From Verrucomicrobia bacterium Tous-C9LFEB (GTDB lineage: Bacteria; Acidobacteriota; Terriglobia; Terriglobales; Acidobacteriaceae), in NCBI GenBank assembly GCA_903970445.1, contig CAJCIP010000058.1, forward strand, positions 1 through 64,000: 64,000 nucleotides of DNA, in the 5' to 3' direction. The position numbers were made by a program, and so were the translations under genes. The notes below the pieces were generated by a model that was given only the letters and a program-made list of their open reading frames with translations, was not told the origin of the DNA and did no database searches. Numbering within the stretch: position 1 is the first letter of the stretch; each line of letters opens with the position of its first letter. Shown in pieces: positions 19,722-29,039 of this stretch.

Positions 19722-19952
19722 ATGGAAGGCTTGGACAGAATCACCCAGAACCCAGCGGTCATGCAAGGCAAAGCCTGCATTCGTGGCATGCGAGTAACGG
19801 TGGCGATGATTGTCCGGCAGGTAGGATCGGGCACAACAGTGGAGGAGATGCTTGAGGCCTTTCCTTATTTGCAACGAGAAGATATTCTGCAGGCCATCCA
19901 ATACGCTGGCATGCTCGCGGAAGGACGCGAGGTGGAACTAGCAGAAGCATGA
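19722..19952 (+). CDS. DUF433 antitoxin-like protein
   Basis: A 76-residue protein with the DUF433 pattern: RITQNPAVMQGKACIRGMRV, then EMLEAFPYLQREDILQAIQYA. DUF433 is a helix-turn-helix-like fold commonly paired with PIN-like proteins in predicted toxin-antitoxin operons. CAGGAGG at 19709-19716 gives a good ribosome site. It overlaps the next gene by 4 bases (ATGA). Confidence 0.88.
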   Translation: MEGLDRITQNPAVMQGKACIRGMRVTVAMIVRQVGSGTTVEEMLEAFPYLQREDILQAIQYAGMLAEGREVELAEA

Positions 19953-20329
19953 AGTTGCTGCTGGACATGAACATGTCGCCGATGTGGGTAGCTGCATTAG
20001 AAGATGCTGGTTACGCGGTTACACATTGGGCGGCGCTCGGTCCCGCCGATGCTCCGGACCACGTGCTTATGTCCTACGCACATGATCACGGAATGATCAT
20101 CTTTACTCAAGATCTTGACTTCGGTATAGCCCTAGCAATATCTGGCGCAGACTCGCCGAGTGTGGTTCAGCTACGCGCAGCCGACGCGCTACCAAGCGCT
20201 GTTGGAAGACCGGTTGTAGATGGTTTACGTCAAACGCGTCGTGAATTATTGGAAGGTGCGCTTGTGACCATAGACGCGAGGCGCACACGGGTGCGAGTGC
20301 TTCCAATCCGACCGGCCTTCGAACGATAG
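19949..20329 (+). CDS. DUF5615 PIN-like protein, candidate toxin
   Basis: A 126-residue protein with the Mut7-C/DUF5615 PIN-like pattern: LLLDMNMSP near the N-terminus (acidic residue D6), then IFTQDLDFG with two aspartates around residues 53-56. These resemble the metal-binding acids of PIN nucleases. Coupling with the DUF433 gene by an ATGA overlap marks a TA-like module. Nuclease activity for this family is a prediction. Confidence 0.85.
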   Translation: MKLLLDMNMSPMWVAALEDAGYAVTHWAALGPADAPDHVLMSYAHDHGMIIFTQDLDFGIALAISGADSPSVVQLRAADALPSAVGRPVVDGLRQTRRELLEGALVTIDARRTRVRVLPIRPAFER

Positions 20330-20358
20330 TGCGTAGACATAATGAAAAGAATCTGTTC

Positions 20359-21090
20359 TCACTGCTGCGCTTCTGCAAGCGCCTGCTGTAGCAATTCAGC
20401 GCCGCCTTCGAGGACCTTGCCGTGGCCGGGAGCGATGCGGCGGATAGGTGTTTCTGCCGGAATCACGTTCAGCAGCCTCTCAATACTTTGGCGGGCGGTT
20501 GGACGATGCCACGTAGCGAAGTTGGGAAGCGGGAAGAACCATGGCGCCCATCCGCTGACGTGCGGTTTGCCGCCCATGGTGACGAGAGCGTCGCCAGCAT
20601 AGAGTGTGCCGTCGCGCTCGTCCAGATAAGCGAAGTGTCCGGGCGTATGTCCGGGCGTGGCGATGCAGCGGAGAGAGCCGAACAATTCGCCTTCGCTGAC
20701 CAGATGCGTTGCGGTCGTGGTCACACCGGGCAAGCCACCCTTGAGCGGGCATTGCGGTTCGCCGGGCTCGAGCGCCCGATCCTGCGCCGGCGGCCTGGGG
20801 AGCAGTGGAGATTCACGCCGGCTGATGGCAAGGTCGACCTCGCCAAGCAGCTGGGCAAGCTGATCGACGGAGCCGACGTGATCACTATGCGCGTGTGTCA
20901 GAAGAATGCGGCGAATTGGCGTAACCGCCTGGCGATTCAAGTCTTTCGCGGCGGCGACGATTGCTTCGCCGCCTTTCGGCAGGCCAGTGTCGATGAGGGT
21001 GAAGCTGTCGGTCTCGCGGACAAGATATGCGTTCACTAAGCCGAAGCGAGTGAGCTGCCAGGCGTGGGCGGAAATCTGAGTCGTGGTCAC
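20359..21090 (-). CDS. MBL-fold metallo-hydrolase
   Basis: A 243-residue metallo-beta-lactamase-fold enzyme. The metal site THAHSDHVGS (H66, H68, D70, H71) is intact, with later ATPGHTPGH and YAGDAL, as in glyoxalase-II/lactonase-like hydrolases. The GTG at 21090 is preferred; reading to 21216 would run into the divergent gene and adds a segment without family character. Substrate unknown; relatives cleave thioesters, lactones or phosphoesters. No signal peptide. Confidence 0.85.
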   Translation of the reverse strand: MTTTQISAHAWQLTRFGLVNAYLVRETDSFTLIDTGLPKGGEAIVAAAKDLNRQAVTPIRRILLTHAHSDHVGSVDQLAQLLGEVDLAISRRESPLLPRPPAQDRALEPGEPQCPLKGGLPGVTTTATHLVSEGELFGSLRCIATPGHTPGHFAYLDERDGTLYAGDALVTMGGKPHVSGWAPWFFPLPNFATWHRPTARQSIERLLNVIPAETPIRRIAPGHGKVLEGGAELLQQALAEAQQ

Positions 21091-21205
21091 ATCCGATTGG
21101 ATGCCGACCACTTTCGCGCGGTGACGCCGGCGTCCAAGCCTAATTTTGTTTGAGGATTCTCTGAAAAGTGTTGGACAAGCAAAGGTGCCGAGCCAATACT
21201 GGACT

Positions 21206-21541
21206 ATGACATCCACTCATCGCAATACGTTGGCGTCAATGTTTGCGTTAGTGTTTCTCGCTGCGGGCTGCTGCGCCCACACCTACGCGCAATCGTCCCT
21301 GCCGGAAACTGCGCCCGCAGCCACTCCAGCACAGGCTGCTGATTCCACGAAGAAAACAACACTTGCCGAGCCGCGCTACACCGACCCCTTGGAAGATCCC
21401 ATCAAGGTACGGCGTGATGCAGGCACGAGCAACGCTATAGCTCCTGAGAGACCGACCCCGGTCCCTCCGCCGCCGGCATGCGCTGGCAAACACTGCACCG
21501 ATCGTATGTCTGTGCCGCCGAAACCGAAACCACAAAGCTGA
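21206..21541 (+). CDS. Small exported protein, Pro-rich
   Basis: A 111-residue protein from ATG 21206 with an N-terminal signal peptide (MFALVFLAAGCCAHTYAQ). LAAGC could be a weak lipobox and TYAQ an alternative signal-peptidase I site. The mature part is short, rich in Ala, Pro and Thr, and contains ACAGKHCTD, which may form one disulphide. I do not recognise a family. It is divergent from the MBL hydrolase. Confidence 0.6.
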   Translation: MTSTHRNTLASMFALVFLAAGCCAHTYAQSSLPETAPAATPAQAADSTKKTTLAEPRYTDPLEDPIKVRRDAGTSNAIAPERPTPVPPPPACAGKHCTDRMSVPPKPKPQS

Positions 21542-21572
21542 GGCTAAACCGTATTCTCTCCGGAAGCAGTTC

Positions 21573-24107
21573 TCAGGATGCCGAGGCAGGTTCTTCGACG
21601 ATCAGATCGTCCACGGCAATTTCGAGCGCCTTCCCAAGTTTGCGAAATCCTTCGCGCCACTCACGTGTCCAGGCGCGGCTTTCCTTCTTGCGCAGCATGT
21701 CATTCCAGATGTTCTGAGCCTGCCACAGGTTAACCTCCATCGGAAGCGTCTGCAGGCTTTCAGCGATGGCGAGCGTTTCCTTCAGGACATGCGATGTTTG
21801 CGCCTCAGCAGCGGCTTCCAAACGCACCATCGCGCGTTTCATGCGGCGGTCGGCTGCGTAGGAAAGCACTGTGGCATCCAGCGTGACATTATCGACAGTT
21901 CCACGGCGCAGCAGTCGCGCGACTTCCGCCGCGTCGTAAGGCTCGGCCTCAAAGGCTCGGCGCAGGCCCGCGTTGATGGCAAAGCCGGCCGTAAGCGCCA
22001 GTGCCGGTGGCGCCGGCACGTTCGACTCAGAGAGGAAGTTCAGCAGAGTCGCATGCTCTTCATAGATCTGAATCAACGACGTTTCGACCTGAGAAATTGT
22101 CTGGTTCAGGATGCTTTGCAAAATGCGGTGCTGCTCGTCAGAGAACAGCGAAGTGAGTGAATAGAGAGTGCCGCCGAAGAAGGCATCGATGGAGCGGATG
22201 AGCTGCGGCAGGTCAGCCCGGCGTAATGCAGCGCGCGCGCCTTCGCCGAAAGAATCCCATGCTTCCTCATCCGCAGGCGTATAACGGCGCACTGCGGCGG
22301 AAAGATTTTGATCGCCAAGATGAAGTACGGCGAAGCATATCTCTTCTGTCTCTTCGGTTATCTGCGAACGCAGGGACGCGCGGCCAAGCGCGACACGTCC
22401 GCGGCCAGACGTCAGCAACTCGTACGAGTTTCGCTGGATGTCGAAGCAGAAGAGCTCGCCCGAATCCGGATAGCTGCGAAACATGGAGCTGATCGCGTAA
22501 TGCGCGCCGACGTGTTCGAGATCGACGAGCGCGCCGGTCACATAACGGCGGTAGACGGATCGGCCATCACCTATATCGGGTACGTTCGACTTGGCGCGTT
22601 CCAGAGTTTTCAAAAAGTCTTCTTCGAGCGTCTCTCCCGGAAGGCCGAACAACTTGGCCGCAAGCTGCAGCACGCGCCCGGCATAGGCGATGATCTGTAC
22701 GGTCTCGATGCCGGAGATTTCATCGAAGAACCAGCCGCAGCTCGTGTACATCAACTGTGAATGACGCTCGAGCTCAAGCAGCTCCAGCGCGGTCACACGT
22801 TCCTGTGGGCTGAACTCGTGCGTGGCATGTTCGGAGAAGAAACGTTCCGTCGATTCGGCACTGCGATCCAAGACGATATCGATGTAAGCGTCACGCGCCT
22901 TCCAAATGTCTTTGAAGAGACCGGCTCCAAGCTCCTCTGCGAGGGGTGCAGTGCGGTCGCGCAGCATGTCCAGCGCATCGCGCAGAGGCTTGCGCCACTC
23001 CTGGTTCCAGCCGGGTTTGCCGCCATTGCACCCGCAGTTTGAGCGCCATCGCTCCACGCCGTGAGAGCAGCTCCATGAGCTGTTGTCGACGACCTCGGCT
23101 TCCCATTTCGGCGGAAACTTCTCCAGGAACTCGCCGTAGTTGGTCACCGTAGCGAAGCCATTTGCTTCTATCCAATGCAGCGCATAACTCAGCGCCATTT
23201 CACCGTGCCGATGGTGGTGGCCATAGCTTTCGCCATCGGTAGCAACGTGCGAAAGCTGCGGCTCGTTGTTGTCTTCTTTGAAACGCGAAACAATGCGCTG
23301 GCCAAACATTTCGCCCGAGGTGAGCAGGCCTTCAAACGCGATCGCGCGCGAGGGCGGACCGTCATAGAAGAAGACGGCAATAGAACGGCCTTCCTCGAGC
23401 CGCACGAGGTAGGGATGGCTTGGATCGACCTGGGCGTCGGGAGTTTCCTTCCATGCCGCAGGCTCACGCGCGGCAACGTCCGTTGCGGCCTCCCCAGGCT
23501 TGCGAACGCGCGCGCACTGATGCGGAGCGAGGACCGTGAACTTGATGCCTTCCTGCGCCATGAGGTCGAGCACGGAGCGGGAGACAGCGGTTTCCGCCAG
23601 CCACATGCCTTCCGGCTTGCGATGAAAGCGGCACTCAAAATCCGCGATGCCCCAGCGAATCTGTGTGCGCGCATCACGCTCACTGGCGAGCGGCATGATG
23701 ATGTGGTTGTAAACCTGCGCGAGTGCGGAGCCATGGCCGCCAAAGCGGGCGCTGCTGGCCTTATCCGCATCGAGGATCATGCGGTACGTGCGTGGGGCGA
23801 ACTCTTCGAGCCACGACAGCAGGGTCGGCCCGAAGTTGAAGCTCATCCGCGCGTAGTTGTTCAGGATGCGCGTGATCAGGTTGTTCTTGTTCTTGATGCG
23901 CGAGGCCCCATTGGGCGCGTAACACTCTGACGTGATGCGCTCGTTCCAATCGTGATAAGGCGTTGCGGAGTCCTGAACCTCTACCGTCTCAAGCCACGGG
24001 TTTTCACGTGGCGGCTGGTAGAAGTGTCCATGCACGCAGACGTAACGGTTCGGAGCTGCGGGTTTGTAGGCGAGGCGCTTGCGAGATTGCGAACGGTAGT
24101 CAGACAT
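21573..24107 (-). CDS. GH57-like glycoside hydrolase with DUF3536
   Basis: An 844-residue protein. The N-terminal half has the GH57 hallmark VCVHGHFYQPPRENPWLE (about residues 22-40), later MWLAETAVS, the region of the GH57 catalytic Glu. The C-terminal half corresponds to DUF3536, the usual companion. GH57 enzymes include amylases, amylopullulanases and branching enzymes acting on alpha-glucans; the exact activity of GH57-DUF3536 proteins is not established. No signal peptide is evident, so it is probably cytoplasmic, for glycogen-type polymers. Divergent from the peptidase-gasdermin operon. Confidence 0.85.
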   Translation of the reverse strand: MSDYRSQSRKRLAYKPAAPNRYVCVHGHFYQPPRENPWLETVEVQDSATPYHDWNERITSECYAPNGASRIKNKNNLITRILNNYARMSFNFGPTLLSWLEEFAPRTYRMILDADKASSARFGGHGSALAQVYNHIIMPLASERDARTQIRWGIADFECRFHRKPEGMWLAETAVSRSVLDLMAQEGIKFTVLAPHQCARVRKPGEAATDVAAREPAAWKETPDAQVDPSHPYLVRLEEGRSIAVFFYDGPPSRAIAFEGLLTSGEMFGQRIVSRFKEDNNEPQLSHVATDGESYGHHHRHGEMALSYALHWIEANGFATVTNYGEFLEKFPPKWEAEVVDNSSWSCSHGVERWRSNCGCNGGKPGWNQEWRKPLRDALDMLRDRTAPLAEELGAGLFKDIWKARDAYIDIVLDRSAESTERFFSEHATHEFSPQERVTALELLELERHSQLMYTSCGWFFDEISGIETVQIIAYAGRVLQLAAKLFGLPGETLEEDFLKTLERAKSNVPDIGDGRSVYRRYVTGALVDLEHVGAHYAISSMFRSYPDSGELFCFDIQRNSYELLTSGRGRVALGRASLRSQITEETEEICFAVLHLGDQNLSAAVRRYTPADEEAWDSFGEGARAALRRADLPQLIRSIDAFFGGTLYSLTSLFSDEQHRILQSILNQTISQVETSLIQIYEEHATLLNFLSESNVPAPPALALTAGFAINAGLRRAFEAEPYDAAEVARLLRRGTVDNVTLDATVLSYAADRRMKRAMVRLEAAAEAQTSHVLKETLAIAESLQTLPMEVNLWQAQNIWNDMLRKKESRAWTREWREGFRKLGKALEIAVDDLIVEEPASAS

Positions 24108-24235
24108 CTCGTTTGTTATTGGACGTTAGTTTTTCCGTTGGAGCAACTGACGAAAGATGCAGTCAGCCATCAGCGATGCAAGGTCGAAGAAAGTCTCCTC
24201 GCCACCGGGGAAGGACATCGCGTAGGGTTATCGCC

Positions 24236-25402
24236 ATGAGAGCAGCTGAGGAATTAGCCAAGCGCCAGCGCGAGAGCCCGCTGGGTCAGAGTGGTGATCG
24301 TGTGCACAGTCTCTTTCAATCATTGCCGCCGATGTCGGACGCGCAGTTCGAGAAAGTGCGAAGCTCTGCCAACCTCGCGGTCGGCGAAATGAATTTACGC
24401 CAGCCAAATGCGAAGACATTTCACTTCCCTGACGGTTCGCACCTCATTACGATCTTCAGCGGCTTGATCGATTTCTATTCTTTCGCATGCCAGATCCTTA
24501 TGCAGGCTGGAACGTTTCACACGGAAAAGGGCGCTGAAGAAGGACGTTCCATCGAGGACCTGATCATCGATCTCAAGGAGCTTTTCCTCACCTGGACTCC
24601 GCAGGGAATACAGGAGAACCTGCCGTCCGGCGCAATCCTGTCTCCGCTCGATCCGGCCAGAATAGCGGACGCAAATATCCTGCTGAACGGAGCGTTGCGG
24701 TTCATTCTCTGCCATGAGCTCGGACACGTTCGGTTCTACGACCCAGCGCGGAACGAGGCAAACAGGCCAGCACTGACGGCAGAACAGGAGACGATCTCGG
24801 ACACTACCGGGATGCAAGCGGCGCTGTTGAGCGACCCTGGATTGGGCGCGATTCGCATGAACTTGGCGGGTTGCGTCATGTCGCTGCGAATCCTTGCTGT
24901 CTTTGGCACGTTGGGGCACACGTTTACGGGTGATCATCCGGATCCGCTCAGCCGCGTCAACAACATCTTTGCCGCGCTGCGGCCGTTTTGTGAGTCGCAG
25001 GCGCAGTATTGGTGGGTATCTCCCATCGCATATGCATTTGACGAGTTGTTGGAAACGGCAGGTCAGCGTGCGACCGGCGGCCCGGATGTGTTGCCGATCC
25101 TTGCGGACCGCGCGTTCTCGCGGCTGGCCTCCGCCCTCGAAGAAGTGATGAAGGGTCGGCAGGAGAAAACGATCATTGTTCCGCTGATGGCGCGTGAGTT
25201 CGAGGAGGCGACCCCGGAGCAACTGAAAGAGATAGCTGAGTACGCGGCGGAGATCTTTGCCGCTAATGCGTTTGCAAGGCTGTATGCCGGACAAAAATGG
25301 GCAGAGAAGGGAGCGATCTTTCGCTCGCTGTATCATGAGTGGCCTGCAAGAGCAGTTGCGGCGTTCGACGAAGCATTCAAGGCGCGGAAGCCGGGAGCGT
25401 AA
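24236..25402 (+). CDS. HExxH metallopeptidase (M48-like), partner of gasdermin-like protein
   Basis: A 388-residue protein from ATG 24236 (AGGG about 9 bases upstream). It carries the zinc site H160-E-L-G-H164 within FILCHELGHVRFYD, then E185-T-I-S-D189 about 20 residues later, matching the gluzincin ExxxD third-ligand helix, and DHPDPLSRVNNIF, resembling the THPxxxxRI element of M48 peptidases. Unlike HtpX/Ste24 no transmembrane helices are clear, so it is probably soluble. The stop codon is 4 bases before the next start, so the two form an operon. I infer it is the activating protease that cleaves the gasdermin-like protein. Alternatively it is a stand-alone stress peptidase. The N-terminal 150 residues show no family I recognise and might sense the trigger. 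Confidence 0.75.
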   Translation: MRAAEELAKRQRESPLGQSGDRVHSLFQSLPPMSDAQFEKVRSSANLAVGEMNLRQPNAKTFHFPDGSHLITIFSGLIDFYSFACQILMQAGTFHTEKGAEEGRSIEDLIIDLKELFLTWTPQGIQENLPSGAILSPLDPARIADANILLNGALRFILCHELGHVRFYDPARNEANRPALTAEQETISDTTGMQAALLSDPGLGAIRMNLAGCVMSLRILAVFGTLGHTFTGDHPDPLSRVNNIFAALRPFCESQAQYWWVSPIAYAFDELLETAGQRATGGPDVLPILADRAFSRLASALEEVMKGRQEKTIIVPLMAREFEEATPEQLKEIAEYAAEIFAANAFARLYAGQKWAEKGAIFRSLYHEWPARAVAAFDEAFKARKPGA

Positions 25403-25406
25403 ACAG

Positions 25407-26207
25407 ATGGCCATTACAGGATGTCGCAACGATGCATTAACGGTTCTACTGAATAGCCTCGGTTATCAGCCCCTTGTGTTGCCGAAGACAGGGCTGAAGG
25501 CGCCCTACGTGTACAGCTACAAGGACACCAAGCTGGAACCCGTCGGACCCCTCAGCGACTTTCTTGCTTCTGGAACTGCTCAGCCCGAGCTCGAAGAAGG
25601 CGAAGTTCCTGAGATAGCTCGAAAAGAGACTGACAAGAAGAGCGGATCGGCGGTTGCTTCGTTCCTTGGCGACGCGCTGCAGGTCATTGGGATTACGTCG
25701 GCGCCGAAGTTCACCGGTTCTCTGTCCCATGGAACGGACTTTGTCTTCAGTTTCGATGACATCACGTCTGAAGGTCTGTCTTACTCGAAGGCGTCTCGTC
25801 TTTTGCGCAGCATCGATCAGGATTCATTGTCTGACCTGCCTCCCGGCGATCTACAGGCCGGCTATATCCACATCGCTTACGAGTTTCTTTATGCGGGCAG
25901 CCTGGGCATGCGTGCGGCTTCGGGGACATCCGCGGCATTCGATGCCAAAGCGTTACAGGTGCAAGCGCTTCTGGATGTGGGAGCGAGTGGACAGATAGAA
26001 GCAACTTCGGGTACGTCTTTGTCCTTCAAGCCGAAAACACCGCAGCGAGCTGCGTTTGCCTGCAAGATCGGTTGGCTCGAAAAGCATGGCAAAGAGCTAA
26101 AGCTGCACATCCACGAGGATGAGGGCGAGGGTTTTCTCGCCGATGAGGGCGGACCGAAGCCCTATCTGCTGGAGCGCGGTGTTGTTATCCGGGCTGAGGG
26201 AACCTAA
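25407..26207 (+). CDS. Bacterial gasdermin-like pore-forming protein
   Basis: A 266-residue protein, the usual length of bacterial gasdermins. Features shared with known bGSDMs: an N-terminal Cys within the first few residues (C6 in MAITGC), a start of the form CxxxxLxxLxxLGYxxxxLPxxGL (residues 6-30), a GPLSDFL stretch near 47-53, a strand-helix FVFSFDDITSEGLSYSKASR (112-131), a mid strand IHIAYEFLYAGSLGM, and a short C-terminal tail (about 236-266) that could be the autoinhibitory peptide. In characterised systems a nearby protease removes that tail, and the palmitoylated N-terminal domain forms large membrane pores that kill the infected cell. The upstream HExxH peptidase gene is 4 bases away. 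Assignment is by pattern, not by alignment. Start ATG 25407; longer in-frame reading overlaps the upstream gene. Confidence 0.8.
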   Translation: MAITGCRNDALTVLLNSLGYQPLVLPKTGLKAPYVYSYKDTKLEPVGPLSDFLASGTAQPELEEGEVPEIARKETDKKSGSAVASFLGDALQVIGITSAPKFTGSLSHGTDFVFSFDDITSEGLSYSKASRLLRSIDQDSLSDLPPGDLQAGYIHIAYEFLYAGSLGMRAASGTSAAFDAKALQVQALLDVGASGQIEATSGTSLSFKPKTPQRAAFACKIGWLEKHGKELKLHIHEDEGEGFLADEGGPKPYLLERGVVIRAEGT

Positions 26208-26301
26208 AGAAGGTCGCAGCGGCAGCAGCGGTTTGCCGGGCGTGACGAAAAGGTGGTCTTATGCTCATGCGTCTTTAACCTATCTTTTCCGAGAGTGTCC
26301 G

Positions 26302-28920
26302 TTGACCTTCAAGTCCCGTCTTTCCTCCGCCTTTGTAAACGCGCGCGGTATCCCGTGTGTTCTTGCCGCTGTGATCTTGTCGCTGCAGCCTTCGTTGAGC
26401 GCGCAATCCGCGATGCCCGCGCCTGAGCTTACATCCGCGCAACAGCAGGAGATCGAATCGATCATCAAGGGCATGACGCTCGAGCAGAAGATCGATTACA
26501 TCGGTGGCACCGGATTTGCGGCGAGAGCGGTGCCCTCGGTGCATCTGCCCGCATTTGAGATGTCGGATGGTCCCGTCGGCGTGCGCTCGAACTCCGGCTT
26601 CCCATCGACGACTTATGCCGGCGGTATCGGACTGGCCGCAACGTGGGACCGTGAGTTGGCGCAACTGACCGGTGCAGGCATCGGGCGCGACGCGCGGGCA
26701 CGCGGCGTGCACTACATGCTCGGGCCGGGAACCAACATCTATAAGTCGCCGCGCAATGGCCGTAACTTCGAATATTTCGGCGAGGATCCTTTTCTTGCGA
26801 GCGAGATGGTGGTTGGCTATGTCACCGGCATGCAGCAGCAGGGTGTCAGCGCGACGGTAAAGCACTACATCGCTAACAATTCGGAATATCTGCGGCATGA
26901 CTCCGATTCCGTAGTCGACGAGCGTGCGTTGCGCGAAATCTACATGCCTGCGTTCGAATCGGCAGTTCGCCGCGCCCATGTTGGCGCTGTGATGGATAGC
27001 TACAACCTCATCAATGGAGAGCACGCGACACAGAACAGCTTTCTGAACATTCAAGTGCTGCGTAAGGACTGGGGATTCAAGGGCACGCTGATGTCGGACT
27101 GGGATGCGACCTACGACGCGGTTGGCGCGGCCAATGGTGGGCTCGATATCGAGATGCCTACCGGCAAGTTTATGAACGCGAAGAACCTGCTCCCTGCGAT
27201 CAAGGCGGGGAAGGTTTCGGAAGCGACCATCGACGAGAAGCTCAGGCACATCCTTTTCACGGCAGAGCAGTTCAACTGGCTCGGACACGAGCAGCGCGAC
27301 TCTGCAATTTCGACGTTCGACAGCGAGAGCAATGCGACTGCGTTGCGCGGCGCACGCGAGGCTCCGGTGCTGTTGAAGAACGCCGGCAATCTGCTGCCTC
27401 TGAATAAAGCAGAGATCAAGACAGTGCTGGTGGTTGGACCGGATGCGTTTCCAGGTGCCGCGGTGGGTGGCGGCAGCGCTGGCGTTGTTCCGTTCCACAA
27501 GGTTAGCCTGCTGGAAGGCGTAGCGATGGTGGCGCCGGGTGTGAAGGTGCTCTATGACGCCGGGTTGCCGACGCTTGGTCAGCTTGCGAACGACACGAAC
27601 TTCATGACTGCGGCGACCGGCGGCAAGCCCGGGCTCCTGCATGAGACGTTCGACAACAAGAACTTTGCCGGCCCAGCCAAGCAGAGCATTACACCTCATA
27701 TCAGTAACGCAGGTGTGGGCTGGGACGCGATTTCAGACGACCTTGAAACCATCATGGCGTTGTTCTCCGCGCCACCGAAGGTTACGTCGCAGCGTTATAC
27801 CGGCTACTACAACGCGGAAAGCGACGGCGATTACCTGATTGCGCTGGCCGGTGCCGGCGAAGGCAACGGTGATCGCGTCTACATTGACGGCAAATTGCTG
27901 ATCGATGACTGGACCATGGTGCGCGCGTTTGAGCCGCACATGACGATGCCGCTATCTGCGGGGATGCATAAGGTCGTTGTGGAGTCCTGGCAAGGCGGAC
28001 CGATCGGCGGTAAGCTGCGGTTCGGCATCATCGCGGAAGGCAAGGTGGTGAACGAGCGGGCAAAAACGCTCGCTGCGAAGGCGGATGTCGTGATCATCGG
28101 CGCGGGCTTCAGCGTGAGCAAGGATAATGACAGCGAATCCGAAGGCGGTGACCGCACCTTCGATCTTCCCTATGGGCAGGATGCACTGATTCGCGCGATG
28201 GCCACAGCGAATCCGAAGACGATTGTGACCGTCAACTCCGGCGGCAATGTTGACTCAACGACGTGGATGGATCAGGTGCCAGGCTTTATCGAGGGCTGGT
28301 ACGGAGGACAGGAAGGCGGCCGTGGCATAGCTGAGATTCTGTTCGGCGACGTCAATCCCTCCGGCCATTTGCCCGCAACGTTTGAGCGCAAGGCAGAAGA
28401 CAATCCCACGTTTGCGAACTACTACCCTGAAGGCGACAGCAAGCGTGTGCTCTATAAGGAAGGCATCTTCGTTGGCTACCGCGGATATGAGAAGAATGGT
28501 GTTACGCCGCTGTTTCCATTCGGCTACGGCCTGTCGTATACGACTTTCAGCTTTGCGAATCTGAAGGTGACACCGGGTGCGTCTGCCGCAGGCGCAACAG
28601 TGGAGTTCGATGTGACAAACACTGGCTCTCGCAAGGGTGCTGACGTAGCGCAGGTGTATGTATCGGAGCCACATGCGAAAGTGCCGCGGCCTGCGCATGA
28701 GCTGAAGGGCTTCGAGCGCGTAGAGCTTGCGCCGGGTGAAACGAAGCATGTTTCCGTCGCGCTGAATGCTCGTGCGTTTGCCTACTACGATGTTGCGAAG
28801 AAGGGCTGGACGATTGATCCGGGGCAGTTCACGATCGGCGTGGGTGATTCGGTTGCGTCATTACCCTTGCAGGGAACGGTGGGTCTCCCTGTTGACGCTG
28901 TGAAGAAGGCGTCGTTCTAA
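26302..28920 (+). CDS. Secreted GH3 beta-glucosidase with PA14 insert
   Basis: About 872 residues from TTG 26302, which precedes a signal peptide (VLAAVILSLQPSLSAQS). The GH3 N-terminal barrel contains SDGPVGVRS, GRNFEYFGEDP, KHYIANNSE and MSDWDATYD with nucleophile D266. The second GH3 domain starts near APVLLKNAGNLLPL and is interrupted at about 435-590 by a PA14-like carbohydrate-binding domain (YTGYYNAESDGDYLIALAGAG), followed by the rest of the domain and a C-terminal FnIII-like module (VTNTGSRKGADVAQVYVSEP). PA14-containing GH3 enzymes are typical plant-polymer degraders. Start choice is uncertain: there is no ATG at the expected place and only GAGAG upstream. Confidence 0.9.
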   Translation: MTFKSRLSSAFVNARGIPCVLAAVILSLQPSLSAQSAMPAPELTSAQQQEIESIIKGMTLEQKIDYIGGTGFAARAVPSVHLPAFEMSDGPVGVRSNSGFPSTTYAGGIGLAATWDRELAQLTGAGIGRDARARGVHYMLGPGTNIYKSPRNGRNFEYFGEDPFLASEMVVGYVTGMQQQGVSATVKHYIANNSEYLRHDSDSVVDERALREIYMPAFESAVRRAHVGAVMDSYNLINGEHATQNSFLNIQVLRKDWGFKGTLMSDWDATYDAVGAANGGLDIEMPTGKFMNAKNLLPAIKAGKVSEATIDEKLRHILFTAEQFNWLGHEQRDSAISTFDSESNATALRGAREAPVLLKNAGNLLPLNKAEIKTVLVVGPDAFPGAAVGGGSAGVVPFHKVSLLEGVAMVAPGVKVLYDAGLPTLGQLANDTNFMTAATGGKPGLLHETFDNKNFAGPAKQSITPHISNAGVGWDAISDDLETIMALFSAPPKVTSQRYTGYYNAESDGDYLIALAGAGEGNGDRVYIDGKLLIDDWTMVRAFEPHMTMPLSAGMHKVVVESWQGGPIGGKLRFGIIAEGKVVNERAKTLAAKADVVIIGAGFSVSKDNDSESEGGDRTFDLPYGQDALIRAMATANPKTIVTVNSGGNVDSTTWMDQVPGFIEGWYGGQEGGRGIAEILFGDVNPSGHLPATFERKAEDNPTFANYYPEGDSKRVLYKEGIFVGYRGYEKNGVTPLFPFGYGLSYTTFSFANLKVTPGASAAGATVEFDVTNTGSRKGADVAQVYVSEPHAKVPRPAHELKGFERVELAPGETKHVSVALNARAFAYYDVAKKGWTIDPGQFTIGVGDSVASLPLQGTVGLPVDAVKKASF

Positions 28921-29039
28921 GTTTGCCGATGCTCGATAAAGTGGACGTCAGAGGCGAACGCGAAGGTCGCAAAGATGCGCCACAGGATCGGTAGCGTTTA
29001 CGGCGTCCTACTGCCGGTTGATTGCTGAACCGGGCAACA
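28921..29039. other. Intergenic gap
   Basis: Between the convergent GH3 and DNA glycosylase genes. No terminator hairpin or repeat recognised. Confidence 0.3.

Noticed and set aside
21091-21216. Longer N-terminus of the MBL hydrolase
   Set aside because: The extra 42 residues overlap the start of a divergent gene and do not look like MBL proteins.
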